From an uncultured Flavobacteriaceae bacterium (GTDB lineage Bacteria > Bacteroidota > Bacteroidia > Flavobacteriales > Flavobacteriaceae): a stretch of DNA of 64,000 nt. Shown here piece by piece: positions 8,271 to 16,482 of this stretch. The notes beneath the pieces were generated by a model. The model was not told the DNA's origin, did no database searches, and saw only the letters and a list, made by a program, of their open reading frames with translations. Location of the stretch: positions 186,001 through 250,000 of the forward strand of contig CANLXN010000002.1 of NCBI GenBank assembly GCA_947495135.1, in the 5' to 3' direction. The translations under genes were made by a program, and so were the position numbers. Each line of letters starts with the position of its first letter. The first letter of the stretch is position 1.

Positions 8271-8819
8271 ATGACACAAAAAAAGATAGGCTTTAAATAT
8301 ATTTTAATCATCACCGTAGCCGTGCTATTTACATGGCTTCTGCACGAATTTGCCCATTGGGTGGTTTACAGAATACTTGGCTTTGAAGCATTAATGACGT
8401 TGAATAAAGTTTCCAACCTAAGTCCGACCAAACTAACGGTTGAACAAAGTATCATTACCTCCGCTGCTGGACCATTGATAACCGTCGTACAAGCTGTCAT
8501 CGCTTTTTCGTTCCTTCAATTAAACAGGTGGAGCAGCTATGTGTATCCATTCCTCTTTGTAGCATTCTATATGAGACTGGTCGCCGGATTAATGAATTTC
8601 AAAATGCTTAATGACGAAGGAAGAATTAGTGAGTTTCTGGAAATAGGTACATTTACAATCCCCGTTCTTGTAAGCTCACTCTTATTCTTTATGGTTTACT
8701 ATATTTCAAAAAAACACCGTCTACACTGGAAATTTCATTTGGCAACAACGCTGCTGGTAATTGCAGGTAGTACTATTCTTATTATGTCTGATCAATTATT
8801 GGATATTAGAATACTCTAA
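8271..8819 (+). CDS. Polytopic membrane protein with M50-like HExxH motif
   Basis: The 182 residues form about five membrane helices. The first helix ends in LLHEFAHW, an HExxH zinc-protease motif (about residues 25-29) placed as in site-2 proteases. Further on are SAAGPLIT, which resembles the M50 Gly-Pro-Leu segment, and NDEGRISEF in a later helix, which could supply the acidic third ligand. I infer a minimal M50-type intramembrane metalloprotease or a related membrane protein. The third-ligand assignment is weak because the canonical LDG/NxxPxxxxDG motif is absent. It is flanked by two small membrane proteins. Confidence 0.6.
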   Translation: MTQKKIGFKYILIITVAVLFTWLLHEFAHWVVYRILGFEALMTLNKVSNLSPTKLTVEQSIITSAAGPLITVVQAVIAFSFLQLNRWSSYVYPFLFVAFYMRLVAGLMNFKMLNDEGRISEFLEIGTFTIPVLVSSLLFFMVYYISKKHRLHWKFHLATTLLVIAGSTILIMSDQLLDIRIL

Positions 8820-8881
8820 TAGCGAACAAATTAATGCTGGTAGATAGAAAATAATCTATTTCCCTTGAGGCACTTTACAAT

Positions 8882-9148
8882 ATGAACGGAAGCTTAGGAC
8901 ATTTTAAAGCAATCCTTCAAAGACGCAAGGAACGGCAGCAGAAGAGCGAAGGTAAGTTTGAAAAGCAAAAACCTAGCTACTCTTCAGAACAACCGCCTGC
9001 ATATAACTTTCCAAAGCTCAGTGAACAAGAACTAGAAAAAGTAAAGCAAGATATAAGACTCAAAATAAAAGCTGAAAATAAGAAACAGCTGTTAATTCTT
9101 GTCGCCGTAGCAATTTTGCTTTTGTCGGTTCTATTCTATTTACTATAA
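8882..9148 (+). CDS. Small single-pass membrane protein
   Basis: This 88-residue protein is a charged, cytoplasm-facing stretch (LQRRKERQQKSEGKFEKQKPS, then NFPKLSEQELEKVKQDIRLKIKAENKK) followed by one C-terminal membrane helix (about 69-88). The segment before the helix resembles the one before the helix of the 223-residue protein at 7452. The two may be members of one uncharacterised flavobacterial family that differ in what follows the helix. No enzyme motif is present. Confidence 0.65.
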   Translation: MNGSLGHFKAILQRRKERQQKSEGKFEKQKPSYSSEQPPAYNFPKLSEQELEKVKQDIRLKIKAENKKQLLILVAVAILLLSVLFYLL

Positions 9149-9206
9149 AACTTTCAGAAACAAGGAAGCAAACGATACTTTTGCACCGTTCGCCTTTGTC
9201 TTTTTA

Positions 9207-10067
9207 TTAATTTTTCTTCTTCAAATACCTTCTAAGAAAGAAAAACAGGATTAAACCAAATAGAATAAGTGGCCACATATGGATGGCCCCCAAAACAATT
9301 CCTTCAATAATTTCCCATCCAAAAGCAAAACCGTTTTTAGACTTGTCGGCAAAGCTCTTTTTATAGCTTGTAGGTTCGTCTTTATATTCGACTGTTTCGT
9401 AAAGATCGATCTGAATGGTGCTATAAGCCACCTTGCTAGTTAGGTATTTCAATCTTCCCTGCGCAGCTTCAATCTCTTCCTGTATCACTCTCAACTTTTC
9501 TTCTGTATCGAGAATATCTTTTACCGTTTTAGCATTTCTTCTCAGCACTTCTTCATACCGTTGTTTTACCTCCATTTTTGTTTTTAAACGCGATTGGATA
9601 TCGATAAACTCTTCAGTAACATCTTTGGTAGTAATATTTTCGTACTCCACGAACGAAACGACATCCCCAAAAGAGTTCATCATTTCGTCAAAATGCTGCT
9701 CTGGTACTTTTACGGTGAACCTATTTTCAATCTGATACAAATTGTTTTGAAACCTTAAATCTGATATATACGCATTATACTTAGTCGCTAGTTTCTTGAT
9801 TTCGGCGGTAGCAACCTTTACATCATCTACCTTGTATTTAACAGCGGCAGATTTAATAATTTTCAAGTCGGCTGGCATTTTACTTCCGCCCACCAAATCT
9901 CCTTCTGTACCTTCCAATTGATCTACCCCTGCATAGGTTTCGGAAACATCTACAGACTCCATGGCCAAGTCTTCGTTATAGCTTTTGGAGTTACAGGCTG
10001 AAAATAATACTAGGATGCCGAAAAACGCTGCTATTTTAGCAACCGATTTAAATGGTGTTGTCTTCAT
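9207..10067 (-). CDS. DUF4349 domain lipoprotein
   Basis: The 286-residue protein has a lipobox (ILVLFSAC, Cys25), a DUF4349 body and a C-terminal membrane helix (about 257-278) with a KKKN tail. Family features include KIIKSAAVKYKVDDV near 68, the segment TKDVTEEFIDIQSRLKTK near 155, and a long coiled coil (about 165-205, EEVLRRNAKTVKDILDTEEKLRVIQEE shortened) before a beta segment (SKVAYSTIQIDLYE). DUF4349 proteins are envelope proteins of unknown role, often found beside anti-sigma factors; no such neighbour is seen here. It converges with the 88-residue gene and is divergent from the gene at 10199. Confidence 0.85.
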   Translation of the reverse strand: MKTTPFKSVAKIAAFFGILVLFSACNSKSYNEDLAMESVDVSETYAGVDQLEGTEGDLVGGSKMPADLKIIKSAAVKYKVDDVKVATAEIKKLATKYNAYISDLRFQNNLYQIENRFTVKVPEQHFDEMMNSFGDVVSFVEYENITTKDVTEEFIDIQSRLKTKMEVKQRYEEVLRRNAKTVKDILDTEEKLRVIQEEIEAAQGRLKYLTSKVAYSTIQIDLYETVEYKDEPTSYKKSFADKSKNGFAFGWEIIEGIVLGAIHMWPLILFGLILFFFLRRYLKKKN

Positions 10068-10198
10068 AATTTTATATTTTTAAGGATTACTTCGACAAAC
10101 CTAAGCACCTCTTTGCGTGTTGCTTTGGAAAACCCCTGTAAAGCAATTGTAAACTATTTTACAATTTTTAATTATTTGAAATACAGAATAATAGACAA

Positions 10199-11104
10199 TT
10201 GAGCCAAAACGAAAAAAATCTTTTTCAACTCCTTATCCAGCACATTGGGCACACCTTTTTGCAGGACCATCCAGAGGCTCCAGCCATCGAAAAATGGAAA
10301 GGAAGTGAGATTGTGTCCTTTCAAGAAGATCTTTTTCACAAGGTAAAAGGGAAGGTGAGTGAAAAATGGTTTTACACCTATATAAAGAACGATGCCAATA
10401 AATTACCACGAATAGACATACTCAATTTGTTGAGTTCTTATTGTGGTTACAAGAATTGGAATGATTTCAAAGCAAAGAACAGGCAGAACATTAAGGAAAA
10501 CACCATCTCCGAAACCCCTAAAAAAAGGTCTCATTTAAAATGGCTGTATCTTTTGTTTCCCATTGCGCTTGTTTTCTATCTCTATATAAAAACGGAAAAC
10601 AACTTTCATTTTTGCCTTGTAGACGAAGACAAAAACGAACCTATCTCACACTTAGTGGATGTCAAGATCTTTCAGAAAGGACAATCACCTTTGTACCTTA
10701 AAACAGATAGTTCTGGTTGCTTCACCTTTCAGACTAAAGACAATGATGTGAAATTTGTGGTGCAATCTCCTTATCACAAAACAGACACTATTTACAGAAA
10801 TATTGATGCAGGTAAAAACCCCATCATTAAATTAAGGACAGACGATTATGCCCTTATGCTTCAATACTACACCAACGGCAATACAACCGACTGGAGTAAA
10901 CGAAAAAAACAGTTACAGCATCTCATCGATGATGAGGCACAGATCTATCAATTGTTTTCTCAGAATGTAGGCATTGAATTATACACAAAGGAAGAATTTA
11001 TATCCAAACTCACCATTCCAACCAGTAGTTTAAAGAATATTCAAATTCTTGATAAGAAGTATGTAGATGGAAAAATTATTAAACTGAAATTTATGGTGAA
11101 ATGA
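10199..11104 (+). CDS. Single-pass membrane protein with a conserved Bacteroidota N-terminal domain
   Basis: The 301-residue protein begins with a cytoplasmic domain (1-95) containing WKGSEIVSFQEDLFHKVK, VSEKWFYTYIKN, LPRIDILNLLSSYCGY and WNDFKAKNR. I recognise this as a recurring Bacteroidota domain of unknown function. A membrane helix (about 117-132) is followed by an exported beta-rich region with a regulatory-like segment (YLKTDSSGCFTF). No ATG exists in frame, and an upstream stop lies at 10169. Translation therefore seems to start at TTG 10199, giving MSQNEKNLF. Its stop overlaps the next start (ATGA, 11101-11104), so the two are translationally coupled. Confidence 0.78.
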   Translation: MSQNEKNLFQLLIQHIGHTFLQDHPEAPAIEKWKGSEIVSFQEDLFHKVKGKVSEKWFYTYIKNDANKLPRIDILNLLSSYCGYKNWNDFKAKNRQNIKENTISETPKKRSHLKWLYLLFPIALVFYLYIKTENNFHFCLVDEDKNEPISHLVDVKIFQKGQSPLYLKTDSSGCFTFQTKDNDVKFVVQSPYHKTDTIYRNIDAGKNPIIKLRTDDYALMLQYYTNGNTTDWSKRKKQLQHLIDDEAQIYQLFSQNVGIELYTKEEFISKLTIPTSSLKNIQILDKKYVDGKIIKLKFMVK

Positions 11105-11598
11105 GAAAGATGCTCTACATAATAGTCTGTGCTTGGCTCATCACTTCTTGCGCTAATAGAAAAACGGAGGCCGATACCAGCGACATGGTGCTAGCTGAAG
11201 AATCCGGTCTATATGAATTGGAAGGAAATGAAACGCTCGTCAACTTTAACTATGAAGATCTTGCAACTGAAAAGCTACAGGATTATCTAGACCTCTATGT
11301 TTTGAATAAAAAACACCCAGAATTTGAATTAGACATAACAGCCCGTTTAAAAAATCTTTCAGAAAAAGCGCTTGAAATTCCAGAAAACGAGGTATTAATG
11401 GAGCTTCGAAATATAAGAGCTAAAGACGAAGTAGAGAAAATTTCAGATAGCATTCAACACATCGCCTTTTATTTTGACAAGGTCACCAACCAAAACACCA
11501 TTACAGATTCGATTATAGCCGTCATTAAAACCGAGGAAGTTATGCTAGACGGCAATAAAATGAAGTCTACCAAAGTTACTTTTAAGAACTTTAAATAA
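11101..11598 (+). CDS. Lipoprotein of unknown function, coupled to the upstream membrane protein
   Basis: The 165-residue protein carries a lipoprotein signal (IIVCAWLITSC, Cys17) and a mostly helical, acidic mature region with LQDYLDLYVLNKKHPEFELDI. No known domain is recognised. The start overlaps the preceding stop by 4 bases, which indicates an operon with the gene at 10199 and probably a shared envelope role. It converges on the DEAD-box gene with only 3 bases between the stops. Confidence 0.7.
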   Translation: MRKMLYIIVCAWLITSCANRKTEADTSDMVLAEESGLYELEGNETLVNFNYEDLATEKLQDYLDLYVLNKKHPEFELDITARLKNLSEKALEIPENEVLMELRNIRAKDEVEKISDSIQHIAFYFDKVTNQNTITDSIIAVIKTEEVMLDGNKMKSTKVTFKNFK

Positions 11599-11601
11599 GT
11601 C

Positions 11602-12882
11602 TTATTTCCTCCTTCTGCTGTTTTGAGATTTACCGCGATTGTTAGAATTGTTAGGTCGAGTGGATTTAGATCCATTTCTACTATTTTGTCTCCCTCGCTG
11701 GTTTTGTGCCTTATTCGCCGCCTTTTTATCTAAAACTTCTTGTAAGCTTTCGGTAGGTTCGAAACCTTCGAGTACTTCTGTTTCTAGTTTTTGCCCGAGT
11801 AATTTTTCGATGCCTCTCACATATTCATTTTCATCAACACTTACAATAGAAATAGCTTCTCCCGAGGCTCCCGCTCTACCTGTACGACCAATACGGTGCA
11901 CGTAATCTTCTGGAATATTTGGCAGTTCGTAATTAATTACATGCGGCAACAAAGGAATATCTAAACCGCGCGCTGCGATATCTGTGGCAACCAAAACCCG
12001 TACTTTACCGCTTTTAAAACCGGCAAGCGCTTTAGTTCTTGCACCCTGACTCTTATTTCCATGAATGGCTGCAGATGTGATTCTGGCTTTCTCTAGTTTT
12101 TGTGATAATCTATTGGCACCATGCTTTGTTCGTGTAAAAATAAGCACCTGCTCCCAGTCTCCTTCGGAAATAAGCTTAACAACCAGATCGGTCTTTCTAC
12201 TTTTATTGGTTCGATATACTTTCTGGCTTACCTTTTCTGCTGTTGTATTTTCTGGCGTTGCTTCGACCATCACGGGATGGTGCAGAAAACTACCCGCTAA
12301 TTGTTTGATTTCCTTTGAAAAAGTTGCCGAGAACAACAAATTTTGTCGGCGTTTCGGCATTAAAGCAAGAATTTTCTTGATATCTCTAAGAAACCCCATG
12401 TCTAACATACGGTCTGCTTCGTCTAACACTAATATTTCCACACTTGATAAAGACAATGCCTTTTGTGAATGCAGATCTAATAGACGACCAGGAGTAGCCA
12501 CCAGAATATCCACTCCTTGACGTAACGTACGAATTTGCGGATTAGCATTTACACCTCCAAATATCACCATAGAACGAATATCAACAAACTCTGAGTATGT
12601 TTTTACATCCTCCAAAACCTGCGCAGCCAATTCTCTCGTTGGAGTTAGAATCAACGCCCGAATAGGACGATTTCTTTGTTGATGTCCATTGGACAAAATC
12701 TGAAGCATTGGTAAGGTAAATCCTGCTGTCTTTCCAGTTCCCGTTTGGGCAGAGGCCAGCACGTCCTTACGTTCAAGTACTACTGGAATTGCTTTTTGCT
12801 GAATAGGTGAAGGGGTAGTATATCCTTTTTTGCTAATTGCTTTTAGCAGGGCATCGGACAGCCCTAAAGATTTAAATGACAT
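11602..12882 (-). CDS. DEAD-box ATP-dependent RNA helicase, RhlE-like
   Basis: The 426-residue helicase shows all core motifs: the Q motif ([10 protein letters not shown]), [60 protein letters not shown] and [10 protein letters not shown]. The C-terminal tail (about 385-426) is rich in Asn, Arg, Ser and Lys ([22 protein letters not shown]) and likely binds RNA. Such helicases remodel rRNA and mRNA structures in ribosome assembly and RNA decay. RhlE is the closest subfamily by length and short basic tail, but the assignment among RhlE-like paralogues is open. Confidence 0.95.
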   Translation of the reverse strand: MSFKSLGLSDALLKAISKKGYTTPSPIQQKAIPVVLERKDVLASAQTGTGKTAGFTLPMLQILSNGHQQRNRPIRALILTPTRELAAQVLEDVKTYSEFVDIRSMVIFGGVNANPQIRTLRQGVDILVATPGRLLDLHSQKALSLSSVEILVLDEADRMLDMGFLRDIKKILALMPKRRQNLLFSATFSKEIKQLAGSFLHHPVMVEATPENTTAEKVSQKVYRTNKSRKTDLVVKLISEGDWEQVLIFTRTKHGANRLSQKLEKARITSAAIHGNKSQGARTKALAGFKSGKVRVLVATDIAARGLDIPLLPHVINYELPNIPEDYVHRIGRTGRAGASGEAISIVSVDENEYVRGIEKLLGQKLETEVLEGFEPTESLQEVLDKKAANKAQNQRGRQNSRNGSKSTRPNNSNNRGKSQNSRRRK

Positions 12883-13033
12883 ATAAATTGTTTGTGAAAT
12901 GACAAACTATATTTAGGGGCCATTCCTTTTTCTTGCGGTAAAGGTAGTGTTAATTTTCTCCATGATTGACGAAGTATGAAACTATCACAAATACTTCCTA
13001 AAGCTGGGACCAAATAGTAGCGTAAACAAAAAA

Positions 13034-13070
13034 ACCGCCTGAATACCTTGGGAGAGGTAAAACAGACGGT
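13034..13070 (-). terminator. Intrinsic terminator after the fasciclin gene
   Basis: Read on the minus strand, ACCGTCTG (13070-13063) pairs with CAGGCGGT (13041-13034), with one G-U pair, and a T-rich tract from 13033 to 13025 follows. It lies about 50 bases beyond the fasciclin stop and upstream of the DEAD-box gene. Confidence 0.75.
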
Positions 13071-13121
13071 CATTCATAACTAACTAACCAATCAAATTAC
13101 GAACATTTGATGTTTTCAATA

Positions 13122-14081
13122 TTATAGTTGTGGTAAGATCACCTTGTCAATAGCGTGAACTACTCCGTTAGCAGCTTGCACATTGGTTACAATAATGTTA
13201 CTTACTCTACCATTTAAATCGGTAATTGTTGCATTTGTTGCGTCAATTTCGATGTCTGCACCTAAAGTTCCTACCGTTCCATCAACTAGAGATTCTGCTC
13301 TTACGTTTGCTCCAGCAATAACGTGTGTATTTAAAGTTGCAGTTAAAGTTGCACCGTCGATATCACCCAATTCGGTTGCACCAAGTTCAGTTAATAAATC
13401 TCCGAAAGCAGCGTCGGTTGGAGCGAAAACAGTGAAAGGAGCAGGATCTGTTCCATTTGCAGTTGACAAAACAGATACGAAATCTGGTTGATCGTCTCTC
13501 GTTAACGCAGCTACTAAATTAGAAAATGTTGGATCTGCAGTTGCAAATGTAACTACTGTTGGAAGACCAATTACGGCATCCACAGCGTGGATCACTCCGT
13601 TGCTAACTGGCACATCGGCCGTAGTAACAGTAGAAACACCATTTAATCTAACACCAGAATCCAAGTTCACATAAAGACTAAGCGCATCGGCTGTTGTACC
13701 GTAAGTTGCTAGCGAATTTACATACCCAGTAGACAATTGAGTAGATTCTACTTTACCTGTTACTACATGGTTTAATAATATTTGTGTAAGTACTTCAGTT
13801 GGCACTTCACTTAAATCAGCAAAACCATTATCTGCTAAGAAAGTATCGAATGCCGCGTTATTTGGCGCAAAAACTGTGTACTCTGCTGTACCATCAAGAG
13901 TTGCAACTAAACCTGCCGCATCTAACGCAGCAAGTAAGGACGAGTAATCTGAACTAGCAGAAACAAAACCAGCAATTGTTGGATCTGGATCTGGGGTAGT
14001 TCCGTTATCATCATCATCACTACATGAGAATACAAGTAAAGCCAATAATGCAATTAGGGGAAATTTCAATAAGTTTTTCAT
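13122..14081 (-). CDS. Lipoprotein with two fasciclin (FAS1) domains
   Basis: The 319-residue protein has a lipobox (LLVFSC, Cys20) followed by DDDDNG, an acidic stretch like the flavobacterial surface-export signal. Two FAS1 domains follow (about 36-175 and 176-318). Each shows the conserved TVFAPNNAAF or TVFAPTDAAF segment and the second conserved box with NGVIHAVDAVIGLP or NGVVHAIDKVILP. FAS1 domains mediate adhesion or matrix interactions, so a surface-exposed adhesive role is inferred. The gene stands alone between its own terminator and the lipoprotein at 14252. Confidence 0.93.
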   Translation of the reverse strand: MKNLLKFPLIALLALLVFSCSDDDDNGTTPDPDPTIAGFVSASSDYSSLLAALDAAGLVATLDGTAEYTVFAPNNAAFDTFLADNGFADLSEVPTEVLTQILLNHVVTGKVESTQLSTGYVNSLATYGTTADALSLYVNLDSGVRLNGVSTVTTADVPVSNGVIHAVDAVIGLPTVVTFATADPTFSNLVAALTRDDQPDFVSVLSTANGTDPAPFTVFAPTDAAFGDLLTELGATELGDIDGATLTATLNTHVIAGANVRAESLVDGTVGTLGADIEIDATNATITDLNGRVSNIIVTNVQAANGVVHAIDKVILPQL

Positions 14082-14210
14082 AATATATTTTTATAAGTTG
14101 TTTGTTTAGTGATAGAACAACGGCAACCCATAAATTACTACCCACAAAATTGGTTTTAGTATATGTTTAACATATTGTTTATTTCTTTAACAAAATATAT
14201 AAACAAAAAA

Positions 14211-14236
14211 AACCTCCCAAATAGGGAGGTTTTTTT
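14211..14236. terminator. Bidirectional intrinsic terminator
   Basis: AACCTCCC (14211-14218) and GGGAGGTT (14224-14231) form an 8-bp stem around the loop aaata, with an A-run on the left and a T-run on the right. It ends the minus-strand lipoprotein gene whose stop is at 14252, and also works in the plus direction. Confidence 0.88.
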
Positions 14237-14251
14237 AATGTCTTGTGTTCT

Positions 14252-14905
14252 TTAATCACATAGGGGTATAACAGTCAAAATTTCATCTTTCAATTCCTCA
14301 TTAGAATTAAAGGTTAAAATCAAACCTGTATTAGTGGTCATCTTTACTGGATAATTTACACTGGCCACTGTATTTTCATTAATTAAATCCAATGATGTAA
14401 ATGTATCTCTATCGTGATTGAAAATTAAAGTGTCAAAATTAGTGGTTTCAGTATTGTAGATTGCTACACTAATTGGATATACAAAATCTATACATGTGAT
14501 ACGTTCATTAAACAACTGCCCATTTTGGCATTGACTAATAAGTGTTTCGAATGCATTAAGATTAGGAACCTCCACCTCTATATAGTTTGCAAGCGTCATA
14601 GTTATTGGAAACTCAGGAATCAACTCGTCATACATATTAAAAGGAGCAAGATCTTCCACCGAGTTTACCGTGTACAGCTCTCCGTTGTAACTGCACATGT
14701 AAGGATAGTTGATACTGAAACAATCTGAATCATCCACCACATTATCAAAGGAGCCGTCGTGAGAACTCACCAATTTCATAAGTGAAGTTAGTTGTCTATC
14801 CTCATCTACACCAATAGCATCTTCCTTACTCTCAACAACTGTAAACTCTTCCTCCTGACAGGCGAACAATGCAAAAAGCATTAAACAGGCTATTATTTTT
14901 TTCAT
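14252..14905 (-). CDS. Four-repeat lipoprotein divergent from the first ECF sigma/FecR/TonB module
   Basis: The 217-residue protein carries a lipobox (FALFAC, Cys16) followed by QEEEF, an acidic start typical of surface-exported flavobacterial lipoproteins. The mature part contains four repeats of a beta-rich unit around [YF]P-x-x-(hydrophobic), then an acidic or asparagine-rich NG turn and a hydrophobic helix: SDCFSINYPYM, EFPITMTLAN, TCIDFVYPISV and ASVNYPVKMTT. The same four-unit layout forms the N-terminal third of the 592-residue lipoprotein at 21483, which also sits divergent from a sigma/FecR/TonB module. It may be the partner or cargo of the adjacent receptor, but no function is established. 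Confidence 0.75.
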   Translation of the reverse strand: MKKIIACLMLFALFACQEEEFTVVESKEDAIGVDEDRQLTSLMKLVSSHDGSFDNVVDDSDCFSINYPYMCSYNGELYTVNSVEDLAPFNMYDELIPEFPITMTLANYIEVEVPNLNAFETLISQCQNGQLFNERITCIDFVYPISVAIYNTETTNFDTLIFNHDRDTFTSLDLINENTVASVNYPVKMTTNTGLILTFNSNEELKDEILTVIPLCD

Positions 14906-14920
14906 ATCAGCATTTTTTTT
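14906..14920 (-). promoter_or_regulatory. A-rich leader element shared by two paralogous lipoproteins
   Basis: Read toward the lipoprotein, the sequence is AAAAAAAATGCTGAT directly before the ATG. The paralogue at 21483 has AAAAAAAATGCTGTT in the same place (23276-23262). The match covers 14 of 15 bases, so this is a conserved translation-initiation or promoter-proximal element. Confidence 0.5.
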
Positions 14921-14986
14921 CGAGACATCATCTTTCGTCTGTTAATATAACAACTTTACTTTAAAAATTCCTACTCACAATATTTA

Positions 14987-14994
14987 TATCTTTG
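14987..14994 (+). promoter_or_regulatory. Candidate -7 box of the first sigma factor gene
   Basis: TATCTTTG matches TAnnTTTG and lies 15 bases before the ATG at 15010, which would give a very short leader. No matching -33 TTTG at 19-21 bases was found. The promoter could be autoregulated by the sigma factor. Confidence 0.35.
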
Positions 14995-15009
14995 CTACAA
15001 ATTCGTTTA

Positions 15010-15525
15010 ATGAGTAAACCTCTTTTTGAAAATGTTTGTGATGAACAGGTATTTGCGCAATTACATAAAAAATTAGCGCAAGACCTTCACAACTTTATAT
15101 TCTACAAATTTGGCAACCAGGTAATTCCTGAAGACAAGGTTCAGGAAGCCTTTATAAAACTATGGAACAACTGCAAAGAAACTCCTGTTGAAAAAGCAAA
15201 GAGCTTCTTATTTACGGTTGCAAACAATTTAACTCTAAATGAATTAAAGCATCAAAAAGTGGTGCATAAATTCCAAGAACACAAACCAAAAGAACACACC
15301 AACGAATCTCCTCAATTTATTTTAGAGGAAAGCGAATATAAAATGAAATTGGAAAGAGCAATTTCAAAACTTCCTGAAGGACAACGAGTCGCTTTTCTTC
15401 TAAATAGGATAGAAGGTAAAAGACATAAGGAAATAGCCGAACTTTTGGGAATCTCCCGAAAGGCCGTTGAGAAGCGGATTTACACGGCTTTGAGCACCCT
15501 AAGAAAAGAAATTAGTGAAATTTAA
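15010..15525 (+). CDS. ECF-family RNA polymerase sigma factor (module 1)
   Basis: This 171-residue FecI-type sigma factor has region 2 (EDKVQEAFIKLWNNC, SFLFTVANNLTLNELKH) and region 4 (LPEGQRVAFLLNRIEGKRHKEIAELLGISRKAVEKRIYTAL shortened). The start was placed at ATG 15010 (MSKPLFENVCDEQ). An upstream TTG at 14992 would overlap the -7 box, and the paralogue begins MSELENVCKKEH at the equivalent point. It should be held inactive by the FecR protein encoded next and should transcribe the fecR-receptor genes, and perhaps the divergent lipoprotein, when the receptor senses its ligand. Confidence 0.92.
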   Translation: MSKPLFENVCDEQVFAQLHKKLAQDLHNFIFYKFGNQVIPEDKVQEAFIKLWNNCKETPVEKAKSFLFTVANNLTLNELKHQKVVHKFQEHKPKEHTNESPQFILEESEYKMKLERAISKLPEGQRVAFLLNRIEGKRHKEIAELLGISRKAVEKRIYTALSTLRKEISEI

Positions 15526-15577
15526 GATTATTTTGGTAGGAATTTTAAGAAGTGAATTGTTTTATATATGAATTCTT

Positions 15578-16480
15578 ATGAAAAAGGAAGATTTAATTAT
15601 TAGATGGTTGGATAACAACCTCGATGAAGAAGAGCTAAAGGCGTTCAAGGAATTGGACGCCTCTAGTGATTTCCTCAAGATCGACGCAGCTGTAAAGCAG
15701 TTAAAAGCGCCGGAATTTGACGCGGAGGAAAGTTTAGCACGACTAAAAGCGGCATTACCTGTACAACAATTGGATCAACACAAGCACCAGTGGAAAAAAT
15801 ATATTAGTTCTATTGCAGCCGTACTTGTAGTTGCTATTTGTTTATATTTTACCGTTTTCAACACTAATGAAGTTAATTATTTAGCGAAAAATGGAGAAAA
15901 GACAGAATTTATCTTACCAGATAATTCAGAAGTTATCCTAAACGCTGGCTCTCATATTTCTTTTGAGGAAAAAAACTGGAGTGATAATCGTTCTCTTCAG
16001 TTAGAAGGTGAAGCGTATTTTAAAGTAGCCAAAGGAAAAACATTCACGGTGAAAACAACGAAAGGAGATATAACCGTTCTAGGAACCGAATTTACCGTAA
16101 ATGTGCGTCCTCAACTGTTCGAAGTAACCTGTTTCGAAGGAGTCGTAGATGTAATTTTTAATGGCAAATCGATGAAATTAATGGCTGGACACCACTTTTT
16201 AGTTTATAATGAAAAGGTGCAACGTCAAGAAATTAGTATTACAGAACCTTCTTGGATACACACAAAGTCTTCTTTTACAAGTATTCCGTTCAACGAAGTT
16301 GTTGAAGAGCTGGAGCGTCAATACAATATTACAGTTACTGGAGAAAGCACAAAAAACGAAATGCTTTTTACCGGAAGTTTTACTCACGAAAATTTGGAAA
16401 CTGCCTTGCAAGCTATCACAATTCCCCTTAACTTGTCTTACGAATTAAGTGGAACAAAAGTGGTGCTTAAAACCAAATAG
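15578..16480 (+). CDS. FecR-family anti-sigma factor (module 1)
   Basis: This 300-residue inner-membrane regulator has a short cytoplasmic sigma-binding region with a low-complexity acidic start, a membrane helix (about 76-94), and a periplasmic FecR domain with FILPDNSEVILNAGS, LEGEAYFKVAKG, VLGTEFTVN and CFEGVVDV. The C-terminal domain (about 230-300) has FNEVVEELERQYNI and FTGSFTHENLETALQAI, which in FecR proteins contacts the receptor STN domain. It lies between its sigma gene and receptor gene, with 2 bases to the next start. It relays receptor occupancy to the sigma factor. Confidence 0.93.
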   Translation: MKKEDLIIRWLDNNLDEEELKAFKELDASSDFLKIDAAVKQLKAPEFDAEESLARLKAALPVQQLDQHKHQWKKYISSIAAVLVVAICLYFTVFNTNEVNYLAKNGEKTEFILPDNSEVILNAGSHISFEEKNWSDNRSLQLEGEAYFKVAKGKTFTVKTTKGDITVLGTEFTVNVRPQLFEVTCFEGVVDVIFNGKSMKLMAGHHFLVYNEKVQRQEISITEPSWIHTKSSFTSIPFNEVVEELERQYNITVTGESTKNEMLFTGSFTHENLETALQAITIPLNLSYELSGTKVVLKTK

Positions 16481-16482
16481 CA

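Noticed and set aside
12864-13073. 69-residue minus-strand open frame between the fasciclin and DEAD-box genes
   Set aside because: It overlaps the DEAD-box start and covers the fasciclin terminator; composition is unlike a protein and no motif is present.
14992-15009. TTG start for the first sigma factor
   Set aside because: It overlaps the -7 box, and the paralogue begins at the position matching ATG 15010.
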